This document shows, piece by piece, positions 26,554 through 36,233 of a stretch of 64,000 nt of DNA. A program made the translations under genes and the position numbers. Below the pieces are notes generated by a model. That model ran no database searches. It was given only the letters and a program-made list of their open reading frames with translations, and was not told where the DNA came from. Every line of letters starts with the position of its first letter. Positions within the stretch are counted from its first letter, which is position 1. The stretch is from the NCBI RefSeq assembly GCF_027530345.1, contig NZ_JAPZQK010000022.1:121162-185161 (forward strand), read 5' to 3'. The DNA is from Silanimonas sp. (GTDB lineage Bacteria > Pseudomonadota > Gammaproteobacteria > Xanthomonadales > Xanthomonadaceae).

Positions 26554-27567
26554 CTACAGCCAGCGTGCCTTCTTCAGCACGCGGTAGAGCACCAACACCG
26601 CGATGACGAGGCCGCCGACGAGGATCGGGTAGCCAAAACGCGCTTTCGTCTCCGGCATGAAATCGAAGTTCATTCCATACCAGCTGGCGACCAGGGTAGG
26701 TACGGCCAGCAGCGCGGCCCAGCCCGCGAGGCGCTTCACCACTTCGCCTTGCTCAGCGGCCACCAGCGACAGGTTCACCGACATCGCCGCGGTGAGCATC
26801 TCCCGCATGGTGTCGGTGGCTTCCGCCACGCGGGCCACGTGATCCTGCACGTCGCGGAAGTAAACCTGCAGCTCGTCGCGCACCAGGTGCGGGTAGAAGC
26901 GTGTGAGCTGGGCCAGCACGTCGTTCAGCGGCGAAACGGCCAACCGGAGCGTCGTGAGGTCGCGCTTCAGGTCATAGAGTCGGCGGATGGTGTCGCGCTT
27001 GAAATGCTGGTCGAAGATGTCGGCCTCGATCGTCTCCAGCTCCTGGCGGTACTGCTCGACGATCGGGAAGTAGTTGTCGACGGCGTAGTCGAGCACCGCA
27101 TACGGGCCGTAGCCGGGCCCGAGGCGGAACAGCTCCGGGTTCTGCTCGGCGCGTTCGCGCGCCGCGGCGTAGGGCAGGGAGGCGCCGTGGCGCACCGTGA
27201 TCAGGTAGCGCGGCCCGAAGAACACGTGCGTTTCGCCGACGCCGATGTCGCAATTCGCGCTCGCCTGCGCGGTGTGCATGACGATGAACAGCGCGTCGCC
27301 GTAGGGCTCGATCTTCGGACGCTGGTGCGCCTTCAGGGCATCCTCGACCGCCAGCGGGTGCAGGCTGAACTCCTCCTGCAGCTTGTGCAGCAGTTCCTCG
27401 TCCGGCTCGTAGAGCCCCACCCAGACGAAGCTGCCGTCGTCGACCGCCAGTACGTCGGAGATCGCATCCAGCTCGAGGTCGGCGACCTTGCGACCGTCAA
27501 GGTAGTGGATGCAGGAGCGCACCATGTCGGCGCGCGTTTGCGGATGAACGGGGATGACGGGGCTCAT
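26554..27567 (-). CDS. corA: CorA family magnesium/cobalt transporter
   Basis: Predicted 337 residues from ATG 27567 (MSPVIPVHPQTRADMVRSCI). The large cytoplasmic domain includes LHPLAVEDALKAHQRPKIEP and the long stalk helix region TIEADIFDQHFKRDTIRRLY. Two C-terminal membrane helices follow, with the signature YGMNFDFMPE, the GMN selectivity-filter motif, and the final helix VGGLVIAVLVLYRVLKKARW ending in basic residues. It forms a pentameric inner-membrane channel for Mg2+. It lies 7 bases downstream of the DUF4105 gene and may be the last gene of the miaB-phoH-ybeY-corC unit. Confidence 0.94.
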   Translation of the reverse strand: MSPVIPVHPQTRADMVRSCIHYLDGRKVADLELDAISDVLAVDDGSFVWVGLYEPDEELLHKLQEEFSLHPLAVEDALKAHQRPKIEPYGDALFIVMHTAQASANCDIGVGETHVFFGPRYLITVRHGASLPYAAARERAEQNPELFRLGPGYGPYAVLDYAVDNYFPIVEQYRQELETIEADIFDQHFKRDTIRRLYDLKRDLTTLRLAVSPLNDVLAQLTRFYPHLVRDELQVYFRDVQDHVARVAEATDTMREMLTAAMSVNLSLVAAEQGEVVKRLAGWAALLAVPTLVASWYGMNFDFMPETKARFGYPILVGGLVIAVLVLYRVLKKARWL

Positions 27568-27574
27568 GCCCGCA

Positions 27575-28816
27575 TCATCGGTCCGCGGTCGTCGTGGCGG
27601 CAAGCCGGCGGAAATGACGTGCCAGCGCCCAGTGCAGCGGCAGCAGCAGCACCACCCACTCGACGTTCGCCTGCTTCATGAAGGGCATCAACTTCAGGAA
27701 GGCCCCCGCGGCGGCCAGCGCCAGCACCAGCACGATCACCACCCCGAACAGCCGGCCCGGCGGTCGGCCGCGCATCGCGCGGAAGGCGCCCGGCAGCAGC
27801 AGCCAGGCCAGCGGCGAGAGCAGGAAGAGGTTCTCGTTGCCCCAGGCGAAGTCGTGGCCGCTGCCGAACCACAGGAAGAGCATCGTCGTGCCGGCGAGCC
27901 CCGCGAGCAGCCAGAAGCCGCCGGCGAAGGCGGCCACCGCACGCGGCGCGCGACGACCGAGCCAAAGGAGGCCGAAGGCCAGCGCGAACCCCGCCACCGC
28001 CGCTTCGAAACCCAGCTGCGGCATTTCCGCCGGTTCGGGCGCGAGGCGATGCGGCAAAACCTCGGCTTCCGAGGCGACGATCGCGCGACCATCCGCGCGC
28101 TCAACCGTGCGCAGGCTGTCGGCGAGCCGCATCGGGATGAAGGCTTCGTCCCAGCGCGAGAGCGGGCGGTCGGCCTTCGCCGCGAGGCCGAGGTGGAAGC
28201 CCGTGCCCATCCACACCGCCGGCGAGGCGAGGCGCACGGCCTCGCTGCGATGCGAGTTGCCCTCGGAGCTGGCCGTGAGCGTGCGCTTCAGCAGGCCGCC
28301 AAGCGCGGCGTCGAGCGCATCGCGCACGCGGGTCGAACAGTTGTCGGTGAAGTAGCGGTAGTCGTAGACGGCGTTCTCGGGGCGCGCGTTCACCTCGAGC
28401 ATCGCTGCCAGCGCGCCGGCTTCCTTGGCGTCGAGATCGAGCCACTGCACCGAGACGCCGCGGCCGCTGGCGCGGTAATGGGCGAGATCGGCCTCGAGTG
28501 GCAGAGCGACGAGGCGGTAGCGCATCGTGCCGGCGACGAAGCGGGCGAGGAAATCGGGTTCGCCGGGGTCGAAGTAGCCGAAGTTGTAGCTGGTGGGTTC
28601 GCGGCCGTCCTGCGGGTCGATGACGATGGCGTTGTGGCCGAAGCGCTCGAAGAACACCTCGCCGGGCGCCATCGTGAGCACGCCGACACGCGGCGCGCCC
28701 AGGGCGGCACCGGCGAACAGGGCCAACGCAACGAGCGCCCAGGCCACGACGCCCCGAGCCGCCAAACGCCACCTGATCAGCGTGGCCACGGCGCCGGCCT
28801 CAGCGGATGGCGTCAT
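27575..28816 (-). CDS. Lnb N-terminal domain (DUF4105) membrane protein
   Basis: Predicted 413 residues. It has an N-terminal hydrophobic anchor or signal (VVAWALVALALFAGAALGAP). A periplasmic DUF4105/Lnb_N domain carries His61 in FFERFGHNAIVIDP and Cys160 in YRYFTDNCSTRVRD, the two residues expected to be catalytic in the thiol-transamidase Lnb. Five or six membrane helices follow from about residue 255 (AAVAGFALAFGLLWLG to VVIVLVLALAAAGAFLKLMP). The family includes Lnb of Firmicutes, which moves an acyl chain onto the lipoprotein N-terminal Cys; the role in Gram-negatives is not settled. It overlaps corC by 17 bases, in the operon place of lnt in E. coli. Confidence 0.82.
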   Translation of the reverse strand: MTPSAEAGAVATLIRWRLAARGVVAWALVALALFAGAALGAPRVGVLTMAPGEVFFERFGHNAIVIDPQDGREPTSYNFGYFDPGEPDFLARFVAGTMRYRLVALPLEADLAHYRASGRGVSVQWLDLDAKEAGALAAMLEVNARPENAVYDYRYFTDNCSTRVRDALDAALGGLLKRTLTASSEGNSHRSEAVRLASPAVWMGTGFHLGLAAKADRPLSRWDEAFIPMRLADSLRTVERADGRAIVASEAEVLPHRLAPEPAEMPQLGFEAAVAGFALAFGLLWLGRRAPRAVAAFAGGFWLLAGLAGTTMLFLWFGSGHDFAWGNENLFLLSPLAWLLLPGAFRAMRGRPPGRLFGVVIVLVLALAAAGAFLKLMPFMKQANVEWVVLLLPLHWALARHFRRLAATTTADR

Positions 28817-29654
28817 GGAGCCTCACGCGCAGGCTGTGCACGCGGCGCTGGTCGGCATCGACCACGGTGAAGTGGAAGCGGCCGCTCTCGAAGGCTTCGC
28901 CGGGCTCCGGCAGGTGGCCGATGCCGGCGACGACGAGACCGCCGATGGTGTCGAACTCGTCGTCCGGGAACTCGGCACCGAAGCGCTCGTTGAACTCGTC
29001 GATTGGCGTCAGCGCCTCGACGACGAACTGCCCGTCCGACTCGGCGGCGATGCTGGTGGAGGCGTCGGCCGCGTCGTCGTGCTCGTCGTCGATCTCTCCG
29101 ACGATCTCCTCGAGCACGTCCTCGATGGTGATCAGGCCCGCCACGCCGCCATGTTCATCGACGACGATGGCCATGTGGTTGCGCGAGGCGCGGAACTCCC
29201 GCAGCAGCACGTTCAGCCGCTTGCTGTCGGGGATCAGCAGGGCCGGGCGCAGCAGTTCGCGGACGTCCTGCACCGCGCTGTCGGCGACGATGCCACGCAG
29301 CAGGTCCTTGGCGAGCAGGATGCCGAGGATCTCGTCGCGGTCCTCGCCATGCACCGGGAAGCGGGAATGGCCGCTCTCGACGACGTGTTTCATCAGGTCG
29401 AGCAGCTTGCCGTCGACCGGCAGCGAGACCATCTGGGCGCGCGGCACCATCACGTCGGCCACGGTCATCGTCGAAACGCTGAGCGCGCCTTCCAGCATGC
29501 TCAGCGTGTCGCCTTCGATCAGCCGGTTGCTGCGGGCGTCGCGGAGGATCTCCAGGAGGTCCTCGCGGGTTTCGGGTTCACCCGAGAAGGCGTGCGACAG
29601 GCGTTCGAGCCAGGAGCGCTTCTCGGGCAGGGGACTAGAGTCGTCCTCGGACAT
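28800..29654 (-). CDS. corC: CorC/HlyC family CBS-domain protein (YbeX type)
   Basis: Predicted 284 residues, a YbeX-type cytoplasmic protein. The N-terminal helix region is followed by two CBS domains (VADVMVPRAQMVSLPVDGKL, about 64-125; and LREFRASRNHMAIVVDEHGG with GVAGLITIEDVLEEIVGEID, about 130-187). A C-terminal CorC_HlyC domain runs from about 205 to 280 (DEFDTIGGLVVAGIGHLPEP). YbeX is linked to ribosome maturation and to Mg2+/Co2+ efflux. It follows ybeY in the conserved phoH-ybeY-corC order and overlaps the next gene. Confidence 0.93.
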   Translation of the reverse strand: MSEDDSSPLPEKRSWLERLSHAFSGEPETREDLLEILRDARSNRLIEGDTLSMLEGALSVSTMTVADVMVPRAQMVSLPVDGKLLDLMKHVVESGHSRFPVHGEDRDEILGILLAKDLLRGIVADSAVQDVRELLRPALLIPDSKRLNVLLREFRASRNHMAIVVDEHGGVAGLITIEDVLEEIVGEIDDEHDDAADASTSIAAESDGQFVVEALTPIDEFNERFGAEFPDDEFDTIGGLVVAGIGHLPEPGEAFESGRFHFTVVDADQRRVHSLRVRLHDAIR

Positions 29655-29744
29655 TCGTTTCGGTGCATTGCCCCCGAAGAGGGGCGCGAACGACGGAGTG
29701 TAGCCGATGGCCGTGACGGGCCCGGTGGAGGGCCGTCCGCGCCC

Positions 29745-30206
29745 TCAGCGCTCGGCGTAGGGGTCGGGGATTCCGAGGCGGGCGAGGATGGTGCGCTCGC
29801 GGGCTTCCATGGCGTCCGCTTCCGCTTCGGAACGCTCGTGGTCCATGCCCAGCAGGTGGAGCACGCCATGCACCACGAGGTGGGCATGGTGGTGGGCCAG
29901 TGGCTTGTCCTGCCCCAGTGTCTCCAGTGCAACCACCGGGGCGCAGATGACGAGGTCGCCCAGCAGCGGCGAGCGGACGCCCGGCGGCAATTCGACCGGG
30001 AAGCTCAGCACGTTGGTCGCGTAGTCCTTGCCGCGGTAGTCGCGGTTCAGCGCGCGGCCCTCGTCGGAATCGACATAGCGCACCGACAGTTCGATGGCGC
30101 GGCGCTGGCCGGCGAGCGCGGCCTCGACCCAGCGGCGCACACTGGCGGCGGCGGGCAGGCCCTTGCGCGGGAGTCCGTAGCTGACATGGACGGTCGGAAT
30201 GGGCAT
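29745..30206 (-). CDS. ybeY: Endoribonuclease / rRNA maturation factor YbeY
   Basis: Predicted 153 residues from ATG 30206 ([20 protein letters not shown]). The zinc motif [20 protein letters not shown] gives the three-His metal site of the family, and [19 protein letters not shown] is the conserved central segment. YbeY acts in 16S rRNA 3'-end processing and 70S quality control, usually with PhoH-like YbeZ. Here a HAD phosphatase gene lies between phoH and ybeY. Confidence 0.94.
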   Translation of the reverse strand: MPIPTVHVSYGLPRKGLPAAASVRRWVEAALAGQRRAIELSVRYVDSDEGRALNRDYRGKDYATNVLSFPVELPPGVRSPLLGDLVICAPVVALETLGQDKPLAHHHAHLVVHGVLHLLGMDHERSEAEADAMEARERTILARLGIPDPYAER

Positions 30207-30223
30207 GGCGGTTCCGGGGGCAC

Positions 30224-30889
30224 TCAGAGAAGGGGCAAGACCGGCAGGTCGGCATCCACGAGGCGCGTTCCCAGCGCCTGACGGACGATCAAGCGGCAGC
30301 GGGCGGAGGCGTTCACCAGGACGGCCTCGTCGGCGGCGCGCAGCAGAGGCAGGTCGATCGCCGCATCGGAGACGGCCCGCACGTAGGGCGGCGGAAAGCC
30401 TTCCTCGGCGAGGGCGCGCAGCTTCGCCTCGCCGGTGCAGTGGCGCGCCACGCCGGCGCCGCCCCAACGGGGGCGCAGGCGCGAGGCGACCAGGGTCACG
30501 CCGGGATAGACGCCGAGGCGCCGCAGGGCCACGCGTGCGAGCGGCTCGAAGGCGCCTGTCGCGACGACGACGCGATGCCCGGCCTTCACGTCCGCGCGCA
30601 GCCAGGCGAGTTCGCGCTCGCGGGGACGCATCGATCGCGTTTCGGCGAAGCGCTCGGCCATCGCTTCGAGGGCGTCGATACGGCGCCCCAGCGCCCCGAA
30701 GAACAGGAAGATCGACACGCCGGCGCGTCGCGTCGCCTCGAATCTCATCAGCGCGAAGCCCAAAGGCGCGAACGGCAGCACCAGCGCACGCCGCCAGCCT
30801 TGCAGCAGGTGGTGGATGAAGGCGGCGCCGATGTCGCCTTCGACGAGGGTGCCGTCGAAGTCGTAGACGACGACCTCAGCCGGCGGCAT
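30224..30889 (-). CDS. HAD-IB family hydrolase (SerB-like)
   Basis: Predicted 221 residues of the HAD superfamily, subfamily IB. Motif I is [15 protein letters not shown] (nucleophile Asp and acid/base Asp), motif II lies in [20 protein letters not shown], the motif III Lys lies in [10 protein letters not shown], and motif IV is in [21 protein letters not shown] hydrophobic cap segment ([17 protein letters not shown]) is typical of the membrane-associated PAP2-like or lysophosphatidate-phosphatase branch. Substrate unknown. It overlaps the end of phoH by 14 bases, in a minus-strand operon with miaB, phoH, ybeY and corC. Confidence 0.86.
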   Translation of the reverse strand: MPPAEVVVYDFDGTLVEGDIGAAFIHHLLQGWRRALVLPFAPLGFALMRFEATRRAGVSIFLFFGALGRRIDALEAMAERFAETRSMRPRERELAWLRADVKAGHRVVVATGAFEPLARVALRRLGVYPGVTLVASRLRPRWGGAGVARHCTGEAKLRALAEEGFPPPYVRAVSDAAIDLPLLRAADEAVLVNASARCRLIVRQALGTRLVDADLPVLPLL

Positions 30890-31853
30890 CGGCGTCGCGG
30901 CGGTCGTAAGCGCGCACGATCTTCGCCACCAACGGATGGCGCACCACGTCCTTCGCTTCGAAGAACTGGAAGCTGATGCCCTCCACGCCCTTCAGCACCT
31001 CGACCGCGTCGCGCAGCCCGCTCTTCTGGTGCTTGGGCAGGTCGATCTGCGAGAGGTCGCCGGTGATCACCGCGGTCGTGCCGAAGCCGATGCGGGTCAG
31101 GAACATCTTCATCTGTTCGACGGTGGTGTTCTGCGCCTCGTCGAGGATCACGAAGGCGTCGTTGAGCGTGCGGCCGCGCATGTAGGCCAGCGGCGCCACC
31201 TCGATGACGTTGCGCTCCATCAGCTTGGCCACTTTCTCGGTGCCGAGCATTTCGTAGAGCGCGTCGTAGAGCGGCCGCAGGTAGGGGTCGACCTTCTGCG
31301 AGAGATCACCCGGCAGGAAGCCGAGCTTCTCGCCGGCCTCGACCGCCGGGCGCACCAGCAGGATGCGCTGCACGCGCGAATCGTTCAGCGCTTCCACGGC
31401 GCTGGCCACGGCGAGGTAGGTCTTGCCGGTGCCGGCCGGGCCGATGCCGAAGTTGATGTCGTGCGTGGCGATGGCGTGCAGGTAGGCCGCTTGGTTGGCG
31501 CCGCGGCCCCGGATCGTCCCGCGCTTGACCTTGATGGCGACGTCCTGCGGCGCGAAGCCGAGGTCGCGCTCGACGGCCGATTCCTCATCCGCGCCGAGGC
31601 GCAGGTGGATGGCTTCCGGCGTCAGCACTTCGGTCTCGGTGTCGGCCCAGAGCTGGCGCAGCAGGCGTTCGGCCAAGGCCGTCGCCTTCGTCGGACCCGA
31701 CAGGCGGAACACGCCGCCGCGGTTCGCGATCTGCACGCCGAGGCGCAGCTCGATCTGGCGCAAGTGGGCGTCGAGCGGGCCGGCGAGGTTGGCCAGGCGC
31801 TCGCCGTCCTCGGGCTCGAGCGTGAAATCGCGCGGCGCGGCGGCGTCGGCCAT
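30876..31853 (-). CDS. phoH: PhoH-like ATPase (YbeZ)
   Basis: Predicted 325 residues. The N-terminal KH-like part ([20 protein letters not shown]) is followed by the ATPase core: Walker [41 protein letters not shown] (Walker B) and [20 protein letters not shown]. YbeZ partners with YbeY in rRNA processing. Its ATG shares a base with the miaB stop (TGATG), showing translational coupling. Confidence 0.93.
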   Translation of the reverse strand: MADAAAPRDFTLEPEDGERLANLAGPLDAHLRQIELRLGVQIANRGGVFRLSGPTKATALAERLLRQLWADTETEVLTPEAIHLRLGADEESAVERDLGFAPQDVAIKVKRGTIRGRGANQAAYLHAIATHDINFGIGPAGTGKTYLAVASAVEALNDSRVQRILLVRPAVEAGEKLGFLPGDLSQKVDPYLRPLYDALYEMLGTEKVAKLMERNVIEVAPLAYMRGRTLNDAFVILDEAQNTTVEQMKMFLTRIGFGTTAVITGDLSQIDLPKHQKSGLRDAVEVLKGVEGISFQFFEAKDVVRHPLVAKIVRAYDRRDADAAG

Positions 31854-33196
31854 CAGGCGGCCGCCGTCTCGCGGGTGACGATGCGGCCGCGCAGCGAGTT
31901 GCTCAGCGCCTCGGTGATTTCCACGTCCACGAATTGACCAACCAAACGCTGCGGTCCAGCGAAGTTCACGAAGCGCATGTTCTCGGTGCGGCCCGTCACT
32001 TCATTCGGGTTCTTCTTCGAGGGGCCCTCGACCAGCACGGTCTGCACCGTGCCCACCATGGCCTGCGAGATCTTCCGCGCGTTCGCGGTGACCGTTTCCT
32101 GAAGGCGTGCCAGGCGCGCGCTTTTCACTTCCGAGCTCGTGTCGTCCGGCAGGTTCGCCGCCGGCGTGCCGGGGCGCTTGGAGTAGATGAAGCTGAAGCT
32201 CTGGTCGAAGCCGATGTCCTCGATCAGCTTCATCGTCTGCTCGAAGTCGCGGTCGGTCTCGCCGGGGAAACCGACGATGAAGTCCGAGCTCAGGCAGATG
32301 TCCGGCCGCGCCTCGCGCAGCTTGCGGATCTTGGCCTTGAACTCCAGCACCGTGTGGTTGCGCTTCATCGCGGTCAGCACGCGGTCCGAGCCTGACTGCA
32401 CCGGCAGGTGCAGGAAGGAGGCCAGCTTCGGCACGTCGCGGTAGGCCTCCACCAGCGAGTCGGTGAACTCCATCGGATGCGAGGTGGTGAAGCGGATGCG
32501 GCCGATGCCTTCGAACTCGGCGATGGCGCGGATCAGGTCGGCGAGGTCGGCGGTGCCGCCATCGTCCGTCGCGCCGCGGTAGGCATTGACGTTCTGGCCG
32601 AGCAGGGTGACCTCGCGCACGCCCTGGTCGGCGAGCTGGGCCACTTCCACCAGCACATCCTCGAAGGGCCGGCTCACTTCCTCGCCGCGGGTGTAGGGCA
32701 CCACGCAGAAGGCGCAGTACTTGCTGCAGCCTTCCATGATCGAGACGAAGGCGGTCGGCCCTTCCGCGCGCGGTTCGGGCAGCTTGTCGAACTTCTCGAT
32801 CTCCGGGAACGAGATGTCGACCTGCGGCTTGCCGGTCTCGCGCTTGGCGTCGATGAGTTCGGGCAGGCGATGGAGCGTCTGCGGGCCGAACACCACGTCG
32901 ACGAAGGGCGCGCGCTTGATGATCGCCTCGCCTTCCTGCGAGGCCACGCAGCCGCCGACGCCGATCACGAGGTTCGGGTTGTTCTTTTTCAGCTCCTTCC
33001 AGCGGCCGAGCTGGGAGAACACCTTCTCCTGCGCTTTCTCGCGGATCGAGCAGGTGTTGACCAGGATGACGTCGGCTTCCGCCTCGTTCTCGGTCAGTTC
33101 GAGGCCGTGTTCGGCGGCGAGCACGTCGACCATCTTGGTCGAGTCGTACTCGTTCATCTGGCAGCCGTGGGTTTTGATGAAGAGCTTGCCGGGCAT
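31853..33196 (-). CDS. miaB: tRNA-2-methylthio-N6-dimethylallyladenosine synthase
   Basis: Predicted 447 residues from ATG 33196 ([20 protein letters not shown]). The N-terminal UPF0004 domain carries three cluster-binding Cys ([22 protein letters not shown]), the radical SAM motif is [17 protein letters not shown], and a C-terminal TRAM domain ends in [19 protein letters not shown]. MiaB adds the methylthio group to i6A37 of tRNAs. It heads the minus-strand operon miaB-phoH-HAD-ybeY-corC. Confidence 0.96.
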   Translation of the reverse strand: MPGKLFIKTHGCQMNEYDSTKMVDVLAAEHGLELTENEAEADVILVNTCSIREKAQEKVFSQLGRWKELKKNNPNLVIGVGGCVASQEGEAIIKRAPFVDVVFGPQTLHRLPELIDAKRETGKPQVDISFPEIEKFDKLPEPRAEGPTAFVSIMEGCSKYCAFCVVPYTRGEEVSRPFEDVLVEVAQLADQGVREVTLLGQNVNAYRGATDDGGTADLADLIRAIAEFEGIGRIRFTTSHPMEFTDSLVEAYRDVPKLASFLHLPVQSGSDRVLTAMKRNHTVLEFKAKIRKLREARPDICLSSDFIVGFPGETDRDFEQTMKLIEDIGFDQSFSFIYSKRPGTPAANLPDDTSSEVKSARLARLQETVTANARKISQAMVGTVQTVLVEGPSKKNPNEVTGRTENMRFVNFAGPQRLVGQFVDVEITEALSNSLRGRIVTRETAAA

Positions 33197-33268
33197 ACGG
33201 TGCGTACTCCGTTCCGGTGGATGGGGCGCGGATTGTACGCCCGGCCCTGCTGGGGGACACTTCGCGCC

Positions 33269-34252
33269 ATGCGTCCCCTCCGCGCCCTGAAGCCCGCGTC
33301 GCCCGCCGCCCTCGCCGGGTGGGTTGCGCTTGCGTTGGCCTTCGGCCCGGGCGGGGCTTCGGAGGCACAGGCCGGAACGCTCTACCGCTGCGTCGGCGCG
33401 GATGGCATCTCGCATTACGGCAGCCGCCGGCAGTCCGGGATGAGCTGCACGGTGGCCGCCAGCTACCGCCCGGACCCCCGTCCTGCCATCGCCCCCACGC
33501 CGGCGCCCGCTGCCGCTGCCGCTGCGCCGAGCCCAGCCGATTCCGCGCCTTCCCCGGCGGCCACCTCGGCCCGCCGCGTCGAGTTCCTGGCCAGCCCGGG
33601 GGCCGCACCGGCGCCCACGGCCGGCAGCACCCGCGGCGCGCGGGTCACCCGCGGCGCCGTCTACACCTACATGAAGGACGGCGTCACGCATTACACGAAC
33701 GTCCGGCCGCAGAACGCGGGCTCGGCCGTGCGGACGCTCTTCACCTACGTCGAGACCTGCTACGCCTGCAGCACCCTGCCGGGCGTCGATTTCTCCAATG
33801 TCCGTCTGAATACCGCGGCCTATGCCGCCGAAATCCGCGCCGCAGCGGCGCGTTTCGGTGTCGACGAAGCGCTGGTGCGGGCCATCGTCCACGCCGAGTC
33901 GGCCTTCAACCCCAACGCCGTCTCCCACAAGGGGGCGCAGGGCCTGATGCAGCTGATCCCGGCCACGGCCGACCGCTTCGACGTGGCCGACCCCTTCAAT
34001 CCGGCCCAGAACATCGCTGGCGGGGTGCAGTACCTGGCCTGGCTGCTCGACCGTTTCGACGACAACATCACGCTGGCCGCCGCCGGCTACAACGCCGGTG
34101 AAGGCAATGTCGACCGCTACGGCGGGGTGCCGCCCTTCGACGAAACCCAGCGCTACGTGGGCCGCGTAGCCACCCTTCACGCCCGCTACCGCGAGGCCCT
34201 CGGGGCGGCCGGGTCGGTCGCGGTTCCGATGTCGGGTGCAGGCGCCCCCTAG
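33269..34252 (+). CDS. Lytic transglycosylase SLT domain protein, exported
   Basis: Predicted 327 residues from ATG 33269, with GGGGGA upstream. A signal peptide ends near SEAQA. A DUF4124-like start ([20 protein letters not shown]) is followed by a long Ala/Pro linker and a second such segment ([20 protein letters not shown]). The SLT domain occupies residues about 185-315: [20 protein letters not shown] with the catalytic Glu, [20 protein letters not shown], and [20 protein letters not shown]. It would cleave peptidoglycan to 1,6-anhydro products. It is divergent from miaB and ends about 120 bases before petA. Confidence 0.9.
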   Translation: MRPLRALKPASPAALAGWVALALAFGPGGASEAQAGTLYRCVGADGISHYGSRRQSGMSCTVAASYRPDPRPAIAPTPAPAAAAAAPSPADSAPSPAATSARRVEFLASPGAAPAPTAGSTRGARVTRGAVYTYMKDGVTHYTNVRPQNAGSAVRTLFTYVETCYACSTLPGVDFSNVRLNTAAYAAEIRAAAARFGVDEALVRAIVHAESAFNPNAVSHKGAQGLMQLIPATADRFDVADPFNPAQNIAGGVQYLAWLLDRFDDNITLAAAGYNAGEGNVDRYGGVPPFDETQRYVGRVATLHARYREALGAAGSVAVPMSGAGAP

Positions 34253-34276
34253 GCCTCGCGCCGTCGTCCGGCGGCG

Positions 34277-34306
34277 TTGTCGGTCAAATGGGCGTTCGGC
34301 TACACT
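34277..34306 (+). promoter_or_regulatory. Candidate sigma-70 promoter of petABC
   Basis: TTGTCG at 34277-34282 and TACACT at 34301-34306 are separated by 18 bases, in the short gap between the transglycosylase gene and petA. They would start transcription near 34313, about 60 bases before the petA ATG. The match is moderate. Confidence 0.4.
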
Positions 34307-34374
34307 TCGGCCTTGCTGCGAGGGCTCGTTCGGGCCCGTCGCATCCTCACGTACAGCGAAGTTCGGAGAGCCGA

Positions 34375-34986
34375 ATGGCCAACGAAGGGGTCAACAACGG
34401 GCGTCGTCGGTTCCTGACCGCGACCACCGCCGTGGTCGGTGCCGCAGGCGCCGCCGCCGGCGGTTATGCCTTCCTCAGCACCTGGAAGCCCAGCGCTCGC
34501 GCGCAAAGCGCCGGTGCCCCGGTCGAAGTGGACATCAGCAAGCTCGACCTCGAGCCGGGTGCCCGCATGATCGTGCAATGGCGTGGCAAGCCGGTCTGGA
34601 TCTTCAAGCGCACCGGTGAGCAACTGGGCGCGCTTCCGACGCTCGACGATCGCTTGGCCGATCCGAAGTCGGACAACGTCGACCAGACCCCGGCCTTCGC
34701 CAAGAACGAGACGCGGGCCATCAAGCCCGAGATTGGCGTGCTGGTGGGTATCTGCACCCATCTCGGCTGTTCGCCGCTGTTCGTGCCCGAGCTGCAGCCG
34801 CAGGCCTTCGACAGCGATTGGAAGGGCGGCTTCTACTGCCCCTGCCACAACTCGCGCTTCGACCTTGCCGGCCGCGTCTTCAGCGGGATGCCGGCGCCGT
34901 CGAACCTCGAAGTGCCGCCGTACCATTTCGACAAGGCCAACGCGAACCGCGTCGTGGTCGGTATCGCGCCGGAGGAAGCCGCCTGA
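34375..34986 (+). CDS. petA: Ubiquinol-cytochrome c reductase iron-sulfur (Rieske) subunit
   Basis: Predicted 203 residues from ATG 34375 ([20 protein letters not shown]), preceded by CGGAG. The RRRFLTAT element plus the hydrophobic helix [19 protein letters not shown] forms the Tat-exported N-terminal anchor. The Rieske cluster ligands are in [12 protein letters not shown] and [14 protein letters not shown]. It is the [2Fe-2S] subunit of complex III and the first gene of petABC, with a TGATG junction to petB. Confidence 0.95.
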   Translation: MANEGVNNGRRRFLTATTAVVGAAGAAAGGYAFLSTWKPSARAQSAGAPVEVDISKLDLEPGARMIVQWRGKPVWIFKRTGEQLGALPTLDDRLADPKSDNVDQTPAFAKNETRAIKPEIGVLVGICTHLGCSPLFVPELQPQAFDSDWKGGFYCPCHNSRFDLAGRVFSGMPAPSNLEVPPYHFDKANANRVVVGIAPEEAA

Positions 34987-36233
34987 TGAACGCCAAGATC
35001 GAAAATGCGGTCAACGGCGCGGTGGACTGGTTCAACCAGCGCACCCCGGGCCTGATCCCGTTCTACAAGAAGCACATGTCGGAGTACTACGCTCCGAAGA
35101 ACTTCAACTTCTGGTACTTCTTCGGTTCGCTGGCGCTGCTGGTGCTGGTCAACCAGATCGTCACCGGCATCTTCCTGACGATGCACTACAAGCCGAGCGC
35201 CGCCGAGGCCTTCGGTTCCGTCGAGTACATCATGCGCGACGTGGAGTGGGGCTGGCTGATCCGCTACATGCACAGCACCGGCGCCTCGCTGTTCTTCGTT
35301 GTCGTCTACCTGCACATGTTCCGCGCGCTGATCTACGGGTCGTACCAGAAGCCGCGCGAGCTGGTCTGGGTGCTCGGCATGTTCATCTTCCTCACGCTGA
35401 TGGCCGAAGCCTTCCTCGGCTACGTGCTGCCGTGGGGCCAGATGTCGTACTGGGGCGCGCAGGTGATCATCAACCTGTTCTCGGCGATCCCGGTGATCGG
35501 CGGCGACCTCACCGAGTTCATCCGCGGTGACTTCCTCGTCTCGGATTCGACGCTGAACCGCTTCTTCGCCCTCCACGTCATCGCCCTGCCGCTGGTCATC
35601 CTGCTGCTGGTCGTGCTGCACCTGGGTGCCCTGCACGAGGTCGGCTCGAACAACCCGGACGGCGTCGACATCAAGAAGGTGAAGGACAAGGCCACCGGCA
35701 AGCCGCTCGACGGCATCCCCTTCCACCCGTACTACACGGTGAAGGACCTGGTGGGCGTCGGCGTCTTCCTGATCATCGCCAGCTTCATCCTGTTCTTCGC
35801 CCCGACCTTCGGCGACCTCTTCCTGGAGTTCGACAACTTCAACGAAGCGAACCCGCTGGTCACGCCGGCCCACATCAAGCCGGTGTGGTACTTCACCCCC
35901 TACTACGCCATGCTGCGCGCCGTTCCCGGCAAGCTGCTCGGCGTGATCGTCATGGGCGGTGCAGTGATGATCTTCTTCCTGCTGCCCTGGCTGGACCGCA
36001 GCAAGGTGCGCTCGCTGCGCTACCGCGGCTGGATCAGCAAGCTGATGATCTCGCTGTTCTGCATCTGCTTCGTGGTGCTGGGCTGGCTGGGCCTCCAGTC
36101 GGGCTCGGAGATCCAGACCCTGATCGCCCGCATCTGCACGGTGTTCTACTTCGGCTTCTTCCTGACGATGCCGATCTGGACCTCCATCGACAAAACCAAG
36201 CCGGTTCCTGAGCGGGTGACCTCGCATGCTTAA
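34986..36233 (+). CDS. petB: Cytochrome b subunit of the bc1 complex
   Basis: Predicted 415 residues with the eight-helix layout of full-length cytochrome b. Haem-ligating His pairs are in RYMHSTGASLFFVVVYLHMF and RFFALHVIALPLVILLLVVL with HLGALHE. The Qo-site motif is HIKPVWYFTPYYAML, in the PEWY-loop position but reading PVWY, as found in many gammaproteobacteria. The membrane segments are clear throughout. It overlaps petC by 8 bases. Confidence 0.96.
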   Translation: MNAKIENAVNGAVDWFNQRTPGLIPFYKKHMSEYYAPKNFNFWYFFGSLALLVLVNQIVTGIFLTMHYKPSAAEAFGSVEYIMRDVEWGWLIRYMHSTGASLFFVVVYLHMFRALIYGSYQKPRELVWVLGMFIFLTLMAEAFLGYVLPWGQMSYWGAQVIINLFSAIPVIGGDLTEFIRGDFLVSDSTLNRFFALHVIALPLVILLLVVLHLGALHEVGSNNPDGVDIKKVKDKATGKPLDGIPFHPYYTVKDLVGVGVFLIIASFILFFAPTFGDLFLEFDNFNEANPLVTPAHIKPVWYFTPYYAMLRAVPGKLLGVIVMGGAVMIFFLLPWLDRSKVRSLRYRGWISKLMISLFCICFVVLGWLGLQSGSEIQTLIARICTVFYFGFFLTMPIWTSIDKTKPVPERVTSHA

